64,000 nucleotides of DNA. It comes from CAYXLI01 sp964464925 (lineage in GTDB: Bacteria; Acidobacteriota; Terriglobia; Bryobacterales; Bryobacteraceae). A model generated the notes under the pieces. That model searched no databases and was not told the origin of the DNA. It saw nothing but the letters and a program-made list of their open reading frames with translations. Below are positions 26,003 through 34,669 of this stretch, one piece after another. Location: contig CAYXLI010000010.1 in the NCBI GenBank assembly GCA_964464925.1, positions 62,001 through 126,000 of the forward strand. The letters are read 5' to 3'. The position numbers were made by a program, and so were the translations under genes. Position 1 is the stretch's first letter; the number at the start of each line of letters is the position of its first letter.

Positions 26003-26132
26003 ATGAGGATTTGTTCGTTATTATTTCATGAAAGTTCCTTGCTGTGCATACCGTAATCGCGCAGTCGTTTCCAGAGAGGAGCAGGGGACCACTCCCGAAT
26101 CTCTTTCTAGTGGTCCCCCGATAGGGAATCGG

Positions 26133-27860
26133 TCATTTCGGCGTGCCGCCTCCCGCAATTATGCGGCTACCGAACACATCGTTGTTCGTCTGGAGGATGT
26201 TCGTCCGGTCCCTACGATCCGTCCATATCGCAAAGAGGGTGGTTTCATTGGCGGCGAGGCCGATGTAGTCGCCGATGAAATCAAACTGAACCAGCGAAGA
26301 TGTGTCGGATACGCGGAAGTTATCGGAGAACGTCTCGCGCCCCGGTACTTTTCGCGCATAGAACACATCGTAATGGAGATTGGAAGAGTTGCAAATCCCC
26401 TGTGTGAAACATTGAAACTGAGTGGAGTTTGGCAAGGTCTGCGAGAGCCGGTGATCGTACCAAACGATGTTTACCGTTCCGTTGTGGTCGGTGATAATGG
26501 CCGGGTAGCCCTGAGCCCGTTCCAGCCCATCATCGTTTACCGTCATGGGCGCCGACCAGACGGTATACGGCGGACCCGCGCTGCTGATGTACCGGATGTC
26601 CCCGCTTTCGGCGCTGGCAAAGCCGGCAGGCGTGCGTGGATTCACCGGATCGTGGGTATAGGCGATATGCGCCCCTCCATTTGTGTCCATCGCAAGCGAG
26701 GGAAACATTCCGCCCCACCACCGTTCATAGAAGTTGAGCGGTCCAAGAAAGAACGGCAACTCAAACGAGTCCGTTGTGGCCACCACAACCGGTTCAAATG
26801 TGGCCCCGTGATCTGCTGACCTGCGGGTTTGAATTTGGAAAGACCCGTTCAGGAACCCATCCGTCCCCGAGTTGTACCAGGCGACCAGTACGTCACCCCC
26901 AACTCCGCCAGCGGGATGGGATCCCTGAATCACCACGATCCCGGAAGCATTCTCGAGCGTAATCGGCGCTGTGAAGGATGCACCCCGGTTGCCGGAACGT
27001 GTGAAGTTGATAGAAATGGGACTTAGGCCGGGCGTGAAATTGTTGAACCGGGTGGCTGTCACATAAACCCAGTTGCTTTCGCCGGCGTCCACATGCGTAT
27101 TGATCCAGGGCTTGTCGTAATCGAAGCCAGGCTGTACGATCCGGAATGGATTGAATTTGATGATCAGCGTTTGGCCCGCTAGCGCGACAACGGGCGCTGA
27201 CCAGGTTACTCCGTTGTCGTCCGAATGGCTCGTCAGAATGTCGAATCTTTCCTCGAACGTCGGCACGCCCGCTTGGATACTAAACCTACTGAAAATATCC
27301 ATGTATGCGTAATACGCCCGGCTTCCGTCTGGCGCATAGGCCACAACAGGATCACTGCATTGCCCCTGGATTTGCGGTAGCAGTACTCCTGCTGACCAGG
27401 TAGCGCCGTTGTCCGAACTGGCGTAAGCTGCGCATCGCACGCGAAATCCCTCGCCCGGGAAAGTCCCAATCTTGTGCGACCCGGCTACCAAAAACTTCTT
27501 GTTCTTGGGATTGGCGGCAACCATCGGTTCGTCTTCCTCGAAGGTCGTTGTAGCGATCGCTACATCGGTCAACTTGCCCGCTCCTGCGTTGCCGGGGGGA
27601 CCGTCACCTGGTCCGATCGGCTTGCCGCCCAATGTGTTCAGGCCGAGAATTGTAGCCGTCGTCAGGGCAGATCTTCCGCCTGACATCTCGGCTTTCGCCA
27701 GCAATTGCGCCTGGACGTCCGCAGGAATCTGCGCAAAATATTCTGGCGGAATGACACCAAGCGATGCGTCGTCCTGCGCGTTGATCGACTTGGAACCTGG
27801 GATAATCGCCAAGGCGGCGAGAAGGACCCAAGAGCCTGAAAAACCGAGTAACCTCGTCAT
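26133..27860 (-). CDS. Exported BNR-repeat (sialidase-fold) protein
   Basis: 575 residues with a signal peptide (SGSWVLLAALAIIPGSKSINAQ) and a six-bladed propeller pattern carrying Asp-box-like motifs: ASSDNGATWSAG, SHSDDNGVTWSAP and RRSADHGATF. The Asp-box family includes sialidases and many surface or secreted proteins; the catalytic Arg triad and Tyr/Glu pair of true sialidases cannot be placed with confidence. GDIRYISSAG, WYDHRLSQ and IWTDRRDRTN look like further blades. The start at 27860 has AAAGGAAG just upstream. Role unknown; probably extracellular. Confidence 0.85.
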   Translation of the reverse strand: MTRLLGFSGSWVLLAALAIIPGSKSINAQDDASLGVIPPEYFAQIPADVQAQLLAKAEMSGGRSALTTATILGLNTLGGKPIGPGDGPPGNAGAGKLTDVAIATTTFEEDEPMVAANPKNKKFLVAGSHKIGTFPGEGFRVRCAAYASSDNGATWSAGVLLPQIQGQCSDPVVAYAPDGSRAYYAYMDIFSRFSIQAGVPTFEERFDILTSHSDDNGVTWSAPVVALAGQTLIIKFNPFRIVQPGFDYDKPWINTHVDAGESNWVYVTATRFNNFTPGLSPISINFTRSGNRGASFTAPITLENASGIVVIQGSHPAGGVGGDVLVAWYNSGTDGFLNGSFQIQTRRSADHGATFEPVVVATTDSFELPFFLGPLNFYERWWGGMFPSLAMDTNGGAHIAYTHDPVNPRTPAGFASAESGDIRYISSAGPPYTVWSAPMTVNDDGLERAQGYPAIITDHNGTVNIVWYDHRLSQTLPNSTQFQCFTQGICNSSNLHYDVFYARKVPGRETFSDNFRVSDTSSLVQFDFIGDYIGLAANETTLFAIWTDRRDRTNILQTNNDVFGSRIIAGGGTPK

Positions 27861-28288
27861 GATGTTACTTCCTTTCTAAGGAATTCAGAGGGCAGGTATG
27901 CTACGCCTGGCCTTCCGCCGGAAGGTTTTCAGAAATGTTTCTCGACGCCCTGTGGCGTCGAAATCGAAGTTGAGGGAGAACTTCTTTCCGGTCAGCGTAC
28001 GAGATCAACAGTCATACGCGCGCACCCTCTTCCGTGCGCTCGATTCGAGGCGGAACGCGCAAGCTTGACGGTTACCTGCTTAGCCTCCGCCCCGTATTCT
28101 GGCACTTTTTCGGAGTTGCGCAAGCCGACTTTAATTGGATTTTCTTTTATCACCGCTAATTTGCTCACCGAATTCTATTTGGCGCTTCTGTCCGAGCAAG
28201 GTGGGCTCGGGACTGCTCGCCGCCTGTCTTCTGTCACAGTCATCGTTTTGTAACGCTCCCGGCGACGCTACGGTCCTACCAGCGGTAA
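27861..28288. other. Gene-free stretch with three inverted repeats
   Basis: I find no convincing gene here; an open frame of 62 codons at 28065 lacks a ribosome-binding site and family features. The stretch holds CCTTCC-GCC-GGAAGG at 27911-27925 followed by TTTT, TCGACGCC-CTGT-GGCGTCGA at 27942-27961, and GCGCAC-N8-GTGCGC at 28020-28039. A fourth stem, CCGAGC-N7-GCTCGG, lies at 28192-28210. It lies between divergent genes (BNR protein and CDF transporter), so it should hold both promoters. A structured leader is possible. Confidence 0.5.
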
Positions 28289-29233
28289 ATGGCGGAAAAA
28301 TCGAAAGTCGCCGTGTACTCCGCGCTCATTGGCAACCTGGCTGTTGCAGCCGCCAAATTCACCGGAGCGCTGGCGAGCGGCAGTTCTGCCATGCTCGCCG
28401 AATCCATCCATTCTTCAGTGGATACGTTCAATGAGGTCTTCCTCCTCATCGGCCTGAAGCGCAGCCGCCGGAGGCCCGATCAGGAGCATCCGTTCGGCCA
28501 CGGGAAGGAACTCTATTTCTGGAGTCTGCTCGTCGCCGTAATGATCTTCGCAATCGGTGGAGGAGTTTCTATCTATGAAGGAGTTTTGCGCATTCTGCAT
28601 GCCGGCCGCCTGGAGGATCCGGCATGGAACTATCGCGTGCTGGCTGCTGCCGCCGTATTCGAGGGCACCACGTTGATCATTTCGGTGCGGGCCTTTCTTC
28701 AGCAGAACAAAGATCTCACGCTGCGGCGCGCGCTCGACCTGAACAAGGACCCTACCACCTACATCGTCATCGCGGAGGATGCCGCGGCTCTGTTTGGCTT
28801 GGGTATTGCCTTTGCTGGAATCTACGCAAGCCACCGCTATAATGCACCGGAGTTTGACGGAGTCGCGTCCGTGGTGATCGGCATCTTGCTGGCTGGCGTA
28901 GCCGTCCTATTAATCATGTTCTGCCGTGACCTTCTCGTGGGCACGGGGATTCAGCCAGACACGGCTCGGGAGATCGAAAAGATTGTGAAAGCGTGCGGCC
29001 GGGTGGAACCGGTATCGCGCCCCTTGAGTATGTACCTTGGCCCTGAAGAGGTGCTGCTGGCGCTCGATGTGAGATTCCCGGAAGATGCTTCAGCCCAGGA
29101 AGCCGCGATCGCAATCGACCGGATAGAATCCGCAATCAAGAACCGGTTCCCGCGGATCACGCGAATCTACATCGAGGCGCAGAGTATCGCGGCGGAAGCG
29201 CATGATCCGGTCAGTCGAACTCCCTTTGCGTAG
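28289..29233 (+). CDS. Cation diffusion facilitator (CDF) family transporter
   Basis: An inner-membrane metal/proton antiporter of 314 residues. The N-terminal part carries several transmembrane helices (VYSALIGNLAVAAAKFTGAL, then SGSSAMLAESIHSSVDTFNEV). The HSSVD motif and later DAAALFGLGIAFAGIY provide the metal-site residues. A cytoplasmic beta-alpha domain follows (PLSMYLGPEEVLLALDVRF). It has the family's signature AESIHSxxD. Metal choice (Zn, Mn, Fe, Co) cannot be assigned. It stands alone on the plus strand. Confidence 0.9.
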   Translation: MAEKSKVAVYSALIGNLAVAAAKFTGALASGSSAMLAESIHSSVDTFNEVFLLIGLKRSRRRPDQEHPFGHGKELYFWSLLVAVMIFAIGGGVSIYEGVLRILHAGRLEDPAWNYRVLAAAAVFEGTTLIISVRAFLQQNKDLTLRRALDLNKDPTTYIVIAEDAAALFGLGIAFAGIYASHRYNAPEFDGVASVVIGILLAGVAVLLIMFCRDLLVGTGIQPDTAREIEKIVKACGRVEPVSRPLSMYLGPEEVLLALDVRFPEDASAQEAAIAIDRIESAIKNRFPRITRIYIEAQSIAAEAHDPVSRTPFA

Positions 29234-29346
29234 GATTACACCCACGTAGCAAAAACTGCCGGTACCGAAGATGCGAAAAACTACTGAAAAATAACCACTT
29301 TCCGATTGGCTCTGGAATTGCTTACCACTGATGTGGAGGTAAATCA

Positions 29347-29511
29347 ATGCTGCACTACGCATGGGTATTTTTGGTCATCGCGCTGGTCGCCGCCCTGTTG
29401 GGCTTTGGTGGAATTGCAGGCGCCGCAGCGGGTATTGCGAAGATCCTGTTCTTCGTGTTCCTGGTTGTATTCCTGGTTAGCATCGTGATGGGCCGTCGGG
29501 TCGCCCCCTAG
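29347..29511 (+). CDS. Small DUF1328/YtjA-like membrane protein
   Basis: A 54-residue protein with two transmembrane helices: WVFLVIALVAALLGFGGIAG and ILFFVFLVVFLVSIVMG, ending GRRVAP. The motif LLGFGGIAGAAAGIAKILF is the hallmark of the DUF1328 (YtjA) family of short membrane proteins of unknown function. GGAGGT at 29335-29340, 6 nt before the ATG, makes it a convincing gene. A hairpin terminator follows at 29535-29569. Apparently monocistronic. Confidence 0.9.
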   Translation: MLHYAWVFLVIALVAALLGFGGIAGAAAGIAKILFFVFLVVFLVSIVMGRRVAP

Positions 29512-29534
29512 CACCAATATCAAAACGAAATGAT

Positions 29535-29569
29535 TGCGGCGCTTCAGCATGGATTGGAGCGCCGCATTT
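29535..29569 (+). terminator. Rho-independent terminator-like hairpin after the DUF1328 gene
   Basis: TGCGGCGCT at 29535-29543 pairs with AGCGCCGCA at 29558-29566, a 9-bp GC-rich stem with a 14-nt loop, followed by TTTC. It starts 24 nt after the stop of the small membrane protein gene. The U-run is short, so efficiency is uncertain. Confidence 0.6.
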
Positions 29570-29782
29570 CTAATTTCCGCTGCTGATTCTGACCCGCCAA
29601 CCCGTTGCACCCGCCCACATTCCGCAGTAGACTCAAATCGGTCCAGGGGAGGTGTGTATGGACCGCGTCACTCATCCGTTTGTAGCCAGGCCGTGGACCG
29701 CTCCTCGCATCCGCGCCAAGAAGGTTTCTAACGTGAGACCGAAAATCCCAATTAGCAAAATCCGGCCGAAAGGGAATCAACC

Positions 29783-30355
29783 ATGATTCTTGCTTCCACC
29801 CTCCGTCCGGGCATGGCCATCCGGTTCGACAACCGGCCTTACCGCGTGCTGCAGGCTGAGTATCATGCGCGGCAGGGAAAGATGAGTGGTGCCATGCACG
29901 CGCGTTTGAAGGATCTTGAAACTGGCACCACTTGGGACCATAGCTTCCGAAGTGAGTTGAAGCTCGAAGAACTTCCTGTGCAGCGACGCACCCTCACCTT
30001 CCTATATAAGGACGGCGATCAGGAATGGTTCATGGACCCGGACACCTTTGACCAGACTTCTATACCGGATTCAATTATTGGGGAAGTCGCGCGTTTCCTG
30101 ATACCGGACATGCAACTTTCGGCGGAATTCGTCGAAGATCGGCCCGTTGGCGTCCAGTTTCCAGACGTACTGGAAGTGACGATTTCCGACACCGCGCCTC
30201 CTATCAAGCAGCAGGCGGACACTGCCTGGAAGCCTGCCCACCTGGAAAATGGCGTCGACGTTATGGTGCCGCCGTTCATCAAGACTGGCGATGCAATTCG
30301 CCTCGATGTCGCGCACTTGAAGTACATGGACCGTGTGAAACCCATTGGGAGGTGA
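29783..30355 (+). CDS. efp: Elongation factor P
   Basis: 190 residues, the normal length, with three beta domains. EF-P relieves ribosome stalling at polyproline stretches. The N-terminal domain reads STLRPGMAIRFDNRPYRVL; the tip loop that is modified in many species reads HARQGKMSGAM, with K33 where PGKG is usual. The C-terminal domain ends WKPAHLENGVDVMVPPFIKTG then RLDVAHLKYMDRV, the expected anticodon-side domain. AAAGGGA precedes the ATG. No modification genes (epmA, earP, ymfI) are nearby. A polyproline target exists in this window, in the DUF1592 protein. Confidence 0.93.
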   Translation: MILASTLRPGMAIRFDNRPYRVLQAEYHARQGKMSGAMHARLKDLETGTTWDHSFRSELKLEELPVQRRTLTFLYKDGDQEWFMDPDTFDQTSIPDSIIGEVARFLIPDMQLSAEFVEDRPVGVQFPDVLEVTISDTAPPIKQQADTAWKPAHLENGVDVMVPPFIKTGDAIRLDVAHLKYMDRVKPIGR

Positions 30356-30359
30356 TGTC

Positions 30360-30482
30360 ATGACATACCATTGGCGGCTGCCGAAGTTGTCGAGGTCTAT
30401 CTACGAGGCAGGCACTCTTATCGGATGGGTGCTCCTGCTGGCCGTAGTGGTTATGCTTCTGATCTCCGGTCGTCTGGGTTAA
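30360..30482 (+). CDS. Predicted 40-residue single-pass membrane protein
   Basis: ATG at 30360 opens a 40-codon frame: a basic N-terminus (MTYHWRLPKLSRSIYEAG) followed by one hydrophobic helix (TLIGWVLLLAVVVMLLISG) and stop at 30480-30482. GGGAGGTGA at 30347-30355 lies at ideal distance and overlaps the efp stop, suggesting coupling to efp. No family recognised. The basic-then-hydrophobic layout and strong ribosome-binding site argue for a real gene, but nothing else confirms it. Confidence 0.5.
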   Translation: MTYHWRLPKLSRSIYEAGTLIGWVLLLAVVVMLLISGRLG

Positions 30483-30500
30483 GCGGAATCCTGAACGAAT

Positions 30501-32003
30501 TTATTCGGCGGATCGAAATGGAGACGCCGGAAGCCCCGCGGCATTATACAGATTGCAGACAGGATCGGCGGACCAGCCGTAGCGAACGTAAACCGGTTCC
30601 TGTACGGATGCGCTCGATACGACTATCGTGCTGCGGTCAATCTTTGCGTCCGCCGGCACGAATGCGCGGTCTCTTCCGGCAACCTCGAAACCGTGCAGCA
30701 CTCCTCCTTTTGCAGTCAACCCGCCGGCATGGTCAAACCATATTCGAATCGCGCCGGCTTCCGGACGCGCCTCCCGGAACAAGGGACCCGAATACTCCAG
30801 CCTTTCCCCATACGCGATCGCTCGCGCGGCCAACGCCAGCCTATGTCCCACGTCCTGCTTATTCGTCGGATGGATGTCATCCGCATTCCCGATATCGATG
30901 GTGACCGCCATGCCCGTATTCACGAGTTGCAGCGTCTGCCTCTGCGCATCGCGAACCTCAGGCCACATATTGCCCGGCGCGCGCTTGAAATTTGCGAGTT
31001 GCACAAAGAGAAAAGGAAAATCTCCGATGGCCCAGGCGCGACGCCAGTCCCGGATCATTGTCTCGAACAGGCGCTGGTAAATCAGCGGACGATGGTTGTC
31101 TCTGGTGACTTCGCCCGTATTGCTTTCGCCTTGGTACCAGATTGCTCCTTTGATCGGGAACCTCGTCAGCGGCGCAATCATCGCGTTGTAAAGGCCCGAT
31201 GGCATCCACGAGTTCTCCAGGTTCGGAGCCCACGGATACGACGGCTCCGGCTTGCCTTCCGCCCGTGCCTTGGCCCGCGTACTCTCGAACTCCCGCATCT
31301 GTTTCGCGCGCCGCAAATTGATCGTGGTCTGGTCGTTGGTCATCGAAGCCCAATCCGCGAACGCCGGCATCAGCGAAGCATCGGCGGAAAGCGCGCTTAA
31401 ACTTGTCCACGCTTCGGCGGGCGTTCCGCCCCATGACGTCGAGATCAGGCCGATCGGTACGCCCGTTCGCTGCTGCAGTTCCCGTCCGAAAAAATACGCA
31501 ACAGCGGAAAACTGTGCTGCCGTTCCGGGCGTACACTCCACCCAGGGCTCCGCCGCCGCATCCTCCTGCGGGTGGAGTGCCGATTTGTTCTTCACATGAA
31601 AAAGCCGAATTCTGGGATTCTTCGCGCCCGCCACCTCGTTCTGCGAATTGTTCGCGCGATTGAGCGTGAACTCCATGTTGGATTGGCCGGAGGCTATCCA
31701 GACATCGCCCACCAGCACGTCCCTTAGCGTAATCGCATCCTTCCCGCGGATCGTTAAGTCGAATGGGCCCCCCGCCTCGCCGGCTGGCAGGTACACGCTC
31801 CAGCGCCCCAGGTCGTCGGCGGTTGAGGAGCGCGTTTGTCCGCGGAATGCCACGCTCAACGGCTCTCCGGAATCCGCCATTCCCCACACGTGCACCGGCA
31901 GGCCGCGTTGCACCACCATGTGGTCTGCCAACACGCTGGGTAGCTTTATCGCGGCATCAATGTGCAAGGAGAGCAACAGGAAAGTGAGTACGAGTTTCCG
32001 CAT
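30501..32003 (-). CDS. Exported sialate O-acetylesterase-like (SGNH/SASA) protein
   Basis: About 500 residues with a signal peptide (MRKLVLTFLLLSLHIDAAI). The catalytic block is WIASGQSNME (S108), followed by STSWGGTPAEAW and, near residue 290, WYQGESNTG. The C-terminal Asp/His pair is in ADDIHPTNKQDVGHRLA. An Ig-like domain precedes the esterase domain (MVVQRGLPVHVWG). These enzymes remove acetyl groups from sialic acids or plant/microbial glycans. An ATG two codons upstream (32009) is also possible. It converges on the small membrane protein gene. Confidence 0.9.
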   Translation of the reverse strand: MRKLVLTFLLLSLHIDAAIKLPSVLADHMVVQRGLPVHVWGMADSGEPLSVAFRGQTRSSTADDLGRWSVYLPAGEAGGPFDLTIRGKDAITLRDVLVGDVWIASGQSNMEFTLNRANNSQNEVAGAKNPRIRLFHVKNKSALHPQEDAAAEPWVECTPGTAAQFSAVAYFFGRELQQRTGVPIGLISTSWGGTPAEAWTSLSALSADASLMPAFADWASMTNDQTTINLRRAKQMREFESTRAKARAEGKPEPSYPWAPNLENSWMPSGLYNAMIAPLTRFPIKGAIWYQGESNTGEVTRDNHRPLIYQRLFETMIRDWRRAWAIGDFPFLFVQLANFKRAPGNMWPEVRDAQRQTLQLVNTGMAVTIDIGNADDIHPTNKQDVGHRLALAARAIAYGERLEYSGPLFREARPEAGAIRIWFDHAGGLTAKGGVLHGFEVAGRDRAFVPADAKIDRSTIVVSSASVQEPVYVRYGWSADPVCNLYNAAGLPASPFRSAE

Positions 32004-32027
32004 GACCATCCAAAATATCAGGAAGCC

Positions 32028-32513
32028 TCACGATTTTCCGTTGAGGATCGCGTTCGCCAGATTCACTACATCTTTTTCCGATCCCGCCTTCACGCCTGCT
32101 GAATACTCCACATTTCCTTCACGCCACGTGATCACCGAGTCCGAACAGTTTGCGCCGCACGATGCTTCCCGATACATGCCCGAAACACCGCCCGCCAGCC
32201 GCACTCTTTTGCCGCGTGCGGGCTCAGGCTTCGGCAAGCGGCGCGCTCTCATTGTTCCGATGCGGCATACGGATGCTCCATTGCAGTCGGGAGTAAACGC
32301 GAGAATCACGCTGTATCCGGATGTTCGTGCGTACTCGACCACCGCGTAAATCGGATCTCTCCCTTGCCCCAGGTCGGGCAGTGTGGCTGGCAGGCGGACC
32401 GGAATCGCCGTGTGTTCTCTCAGTTGCGCTACGATCGGCGCAAAAACAGGAGCAACCTCCGCCTGTGCGGCCATCGCTAACAGAAGCGCCAGCGCGAACA
32501 ACCGTGGCCTCAT
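32028..32513 (-). CDS. Small exported protein next to lysozyme gene (possible immunity protein)
   Basis: 161 residues with a signal peptide (MRPRLFALALLLAMAAQAEV) and no membrane helix after cleavage, so periplasmic or secreted. Four Cys occur in two pairs (PDCNGASVCRIG and ASCGANCSDS), which could form disulfides. The C-terminal part reads VEYSAGVKAGSEKDVVNLANAIL. No family recognised. It starts 1 nt after the GH19-type gene on the same strand. That layout suggests it blocks the lysozyme in the periplasm, an inference only. Confidence 0.7.
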   Translation of the reverse strand: MRPRLFALALLLAMAAQAEVAPVFAPIVAQLREHTAIPVRLPATLPDLGQGRDPIYAVVEYARTSGYSVILAFTPDCNGASVCRIGTMRARRLPKPEPARGKRVRLAGGVSGMYREASCGANCSDSVITWREGNVEYSAGVKAGSEKDVVNLANAILNGKS

Positions 32514-32514
32514 C

Positions 32515-33150
32515 TTATGTCGCCGCCACAGTGGTGCCGGGCACCGGCGTGATCTGCGAAACGTTCAGCACTAGTTGAAATTTACGTGCGATCCCGGCGA
32601 TGTCTTCGGCGTGATCCAGGCCATTGATGATCTTACGGGCGTTGACGAAATCCGATGTGCCAATCGTCGGCATATAGTCCGAAAGCTTCCTGCCTGTGAA
32701 CCAGCCGTCGCGCATGCCCCTTGCGGCAATCCGGTAAGCAACGTCCGGACGCAGCGCCAGGTCCGGATCTCCCACCAGATCTATGCTCAGTAGTCCGCCG
32801 TTTTTCGTGTAATTCGCCCGGCCGGTCAGTTGAACGTATCCGCGCCCGCGAAACAGGTATCCATCTCCTGGTTCAGTATTCCCCAGCCGCTCTCCGATCG
32901 ATGTGCCCGGGTCGTACTTCGCAAAATATGACACGGGTCCTCGCTCATGGATGGGTTGAAATGTGTTCGCCGTTTCCCACTTAAATGTGGCGAAACCGTA
33001 TGCGATCTGGTTCAGATTGTCCCAATTGTCCGTATCCGAATCGAGTTGGTCCAGCAACGTTGTCAGGCCCTGTTGAGCTGTGGCCGACGGGTTCCCAAAC
33101 TGCTGCCCGTACGAATTGAAAAATCGGCTGCGATCGAAGCTGTGCTGCAT
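32515..33150 (-). CDS. GH19-type lysozyme / peptidoglycan hydrolase without signal peptide
   Basis: 211 residues. The GH19 endolysin pattern is clear: NQIAYGFATFKWETANTFQP with catalytic Glu E59, a second acidic residue at E69 (PIHERG), and GYLFRGRGYVQLTGRANY. The start at 33150 is supported by GGGAGG 5 nt upstream and by the end of non-family sequence. It lacks a signal peptide and is co-transcribed with a small exported protein 1 nt downstream. It could be an effector delivered by a secretion system, a phage-derived lysin, or a cell-wall enzyme. No phage genes surround it. Confidence 0.85.
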   Translation of the reverse strand: MQHSFDRSRFFNSYGQQFGNPSATAQQGLTTLLDQLDSDTDNWDNLNQIAYGFATFKWETANTFQPIHERGPVSYFAKYDPGTSIGERLGNTEPGDGYLFRGRGYVQLTGRANYTKNGGLLSIDLVGDPDLALRPDVAYRIAARGMRDGWFTGRKLSDYMPTIGTSDFVNARKIINGLDHAEDIAGIARKFQLVLNVSQITPVPGTTVAAT

Positions 33151-33314
33151 CTGGTCCTCCCAGGACAGGTGAATGGCCGCCCGATCATTATCAGAAAATG
33201 GGGGCCTGATTACAATCGGGTTCGACCGCCAATTGTAGCTGAAATCAAATGCGAAATTACAAGCGTTTGTCACACACAAGAACGCTGGCCTGGAACTGAT
33301 ACCATGCAGGCACT

Positions 33315-34394
33315 GTGATCCGATTCGCCTGTTGTCTCCTTCTTGCTGCAACTCTGAATGCTGCCGAGCCGCTTCGCCTCGGGGTCGCAGGTCTCGCCCA
33401 TGGCCACGTAGCCGGCTTCTTCCGCAAGGCCCTCACTCGTTCCGGCATCCAGATCGTCGGCATTGCCGAGCCCGACGAAACCATTCGCAGCCGCTACGCG
33501 GCAGAATACAAGCTCGATTCCTCATTGCTGTTCAAGTCCGTCGTCGAGATGCTCGATCGCACGAAGCCCGAAGCTGTCGTCATCTACACGGATACCTTCG
33601 ACCATAAGGGCATCGTGGAACTCTGCGCTGCCCGTCATATTCCCGTCATGATGGAGAAGCCTCTCGCCGTCAGCATCGAGGATGGTAAGGCCATCGCCGC
33701 CGCTGCAAAGAGGGGTGGTATCCCGGTCCTGGTGAATTACGAGACTACCTGGTATCCGAACAATCAGATCATCTGGTCTGAGGTGAAGGAGCGCAAATCG
33801 ATTGGCGATATCCGAAAAGTCGTCGTCCGCGACGGGCACGAGGGGCCCAAAGAAATCGGCGTTCCTCCGGAGTTCTTTCGCTGGCTGAGCGATCCGGTCC
33901 GCAACGGCGCCGGCGCTCTCTTCGATTTCGGCTGCTACGGCGCAAACCTGATGACCTGGCTGATGGACAATCAGAAGCCCACCACCGTCACCGCCGTCAC
34001 CCAACAGATCAAGCCTGAGATCTACCGCAACGTGGACGATGACGCCACAATCATCCTGACCTATCCGCACGCGCAGGCTGTTCTGCAGGCGTCATGGAAC
34101 TGGCCGTTCAGCCGGAAGGATATGGATATCTACGGTCAGCACGGCTACATCCAAACCATCCGCGGCGAGGCCGTCAGGATCCGCCGCGACCGCACGGCGA
34201 ATGAGGATCAGATCACCGCGTCTGCTTACCCGGCTCCGTACGATGATTCCATTTCCTACTTCACGGCAGTTGTCCGCGGCAGGATTCAGCCGTCCGGCCT
34301 CTCCTCGCTGGAGAACAACCTGATTGTGACTGAGATCCTCGACGCTGCGCGCCGTTCCGCAAAGACGGGCACCACCGTTCGTCTATTGCGTTGA
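33315..34394 (+). CDS. Exported Gfo/Idh/MocA family oxidoreductase
   Basis: 359 residues with a signal peptide (MIRFACCLLLAATLNAAE) followed by the Rossmann domain (LRLGVAGLAHGHVAGF), VMMEKPLAV carrying the family Lys in EKP, and a beta-sheet domain with GAGALFDFGCYGANLMTW. These enzymes use NAD(P) on sugars and derivatives; exported members often keep the cofactor tightly bound. The start is GTG at 33315. Divergent from the lysozyme gene. A convergent small gene overlaps its last 12 nt. Confidence 0.88.
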   Translation: MIRFACCLLLAATLNAAEPLRLGVAGLAHGHVAGFFRKALTRSGIQIVGIAEPDETIRSRYAAEYKLDSSLLFKSVVEMLDRTKPEAVVIYTDTFDHKGIVELCAARHIPVMMEKPLAVSIEDGKAIAAAAKRGGIPVLVNYETTWYPNNQIIWSEVKERKSIGDIRKVVVRDGHEGPKEIGVPPEFFRWLSDPVRNGAGALFDFGCYGANLMTWLMDNQKPTTVTAVTQQIKPEIYRNVDDDATIILTYPHAQAVLQASWNWPFSRKDMDIYGQHGYIQTIRGEAVRIRRDRTANEDQITASAYPAPYDDSISYFTAVVRGRIQPSGLSSLENNLIVTEILDAARRSAKTGTTVRLLR

Positions 34395-34613
34395 TGCGGA
34401 ATCGTTCATCTCGGCCAGCGTATCAGCCGAATCGTGAACGTCATTCTGGATCTCTTCCATCCGCGCCATCAGTTCCTCGTACTGGCGGGCGCTGATAGTC
34501 ACTTCGCAACGAACGGGCATTTGACCCTTTTGCCATTCCACTAACGCCAGTGCAATCAGTGCGATCAGCACACCGGCCTTCCACACCAGGTCGGTGAGTT
34601 CTTTCTTCTCCAT
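34383..34613 (-). CDS. Small membrane protein, unrecognised
   Basis: 76 residues with one transmembrane helix near the N-terminus (VWKAGVLIALIALALVEW) and a long acidic, possibly coiled helix behind it (QYEELMARMEEIQNDVHD). No family recognised and no good ribosome-binding site. It overlaps the oxidoreductase gene by 12 nt at the 3' ends. Codon use and the sensible layout favour a real gene over chance. Confidence 0.5.
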   Translation of the reverse strand: MEKKELTDLVWKAGVLIALIALALVEWQKGQMPVRCEVTISARQYEELMARMEEIQNDVHDSADTLAEMNDSASTQ

Positions 34614-34669
34614 ATAGCTATTTTGCAGGCCTAAGTCGCAAAACGGCTACAACTCGCGTCCAACATCCG

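Noticed and set aside
28065..28253. 62-codon plus-strand frame before the CDF gene
   Set aside because: No ribosome-binding site or family features, and it runs through the hairpin-rich gap.
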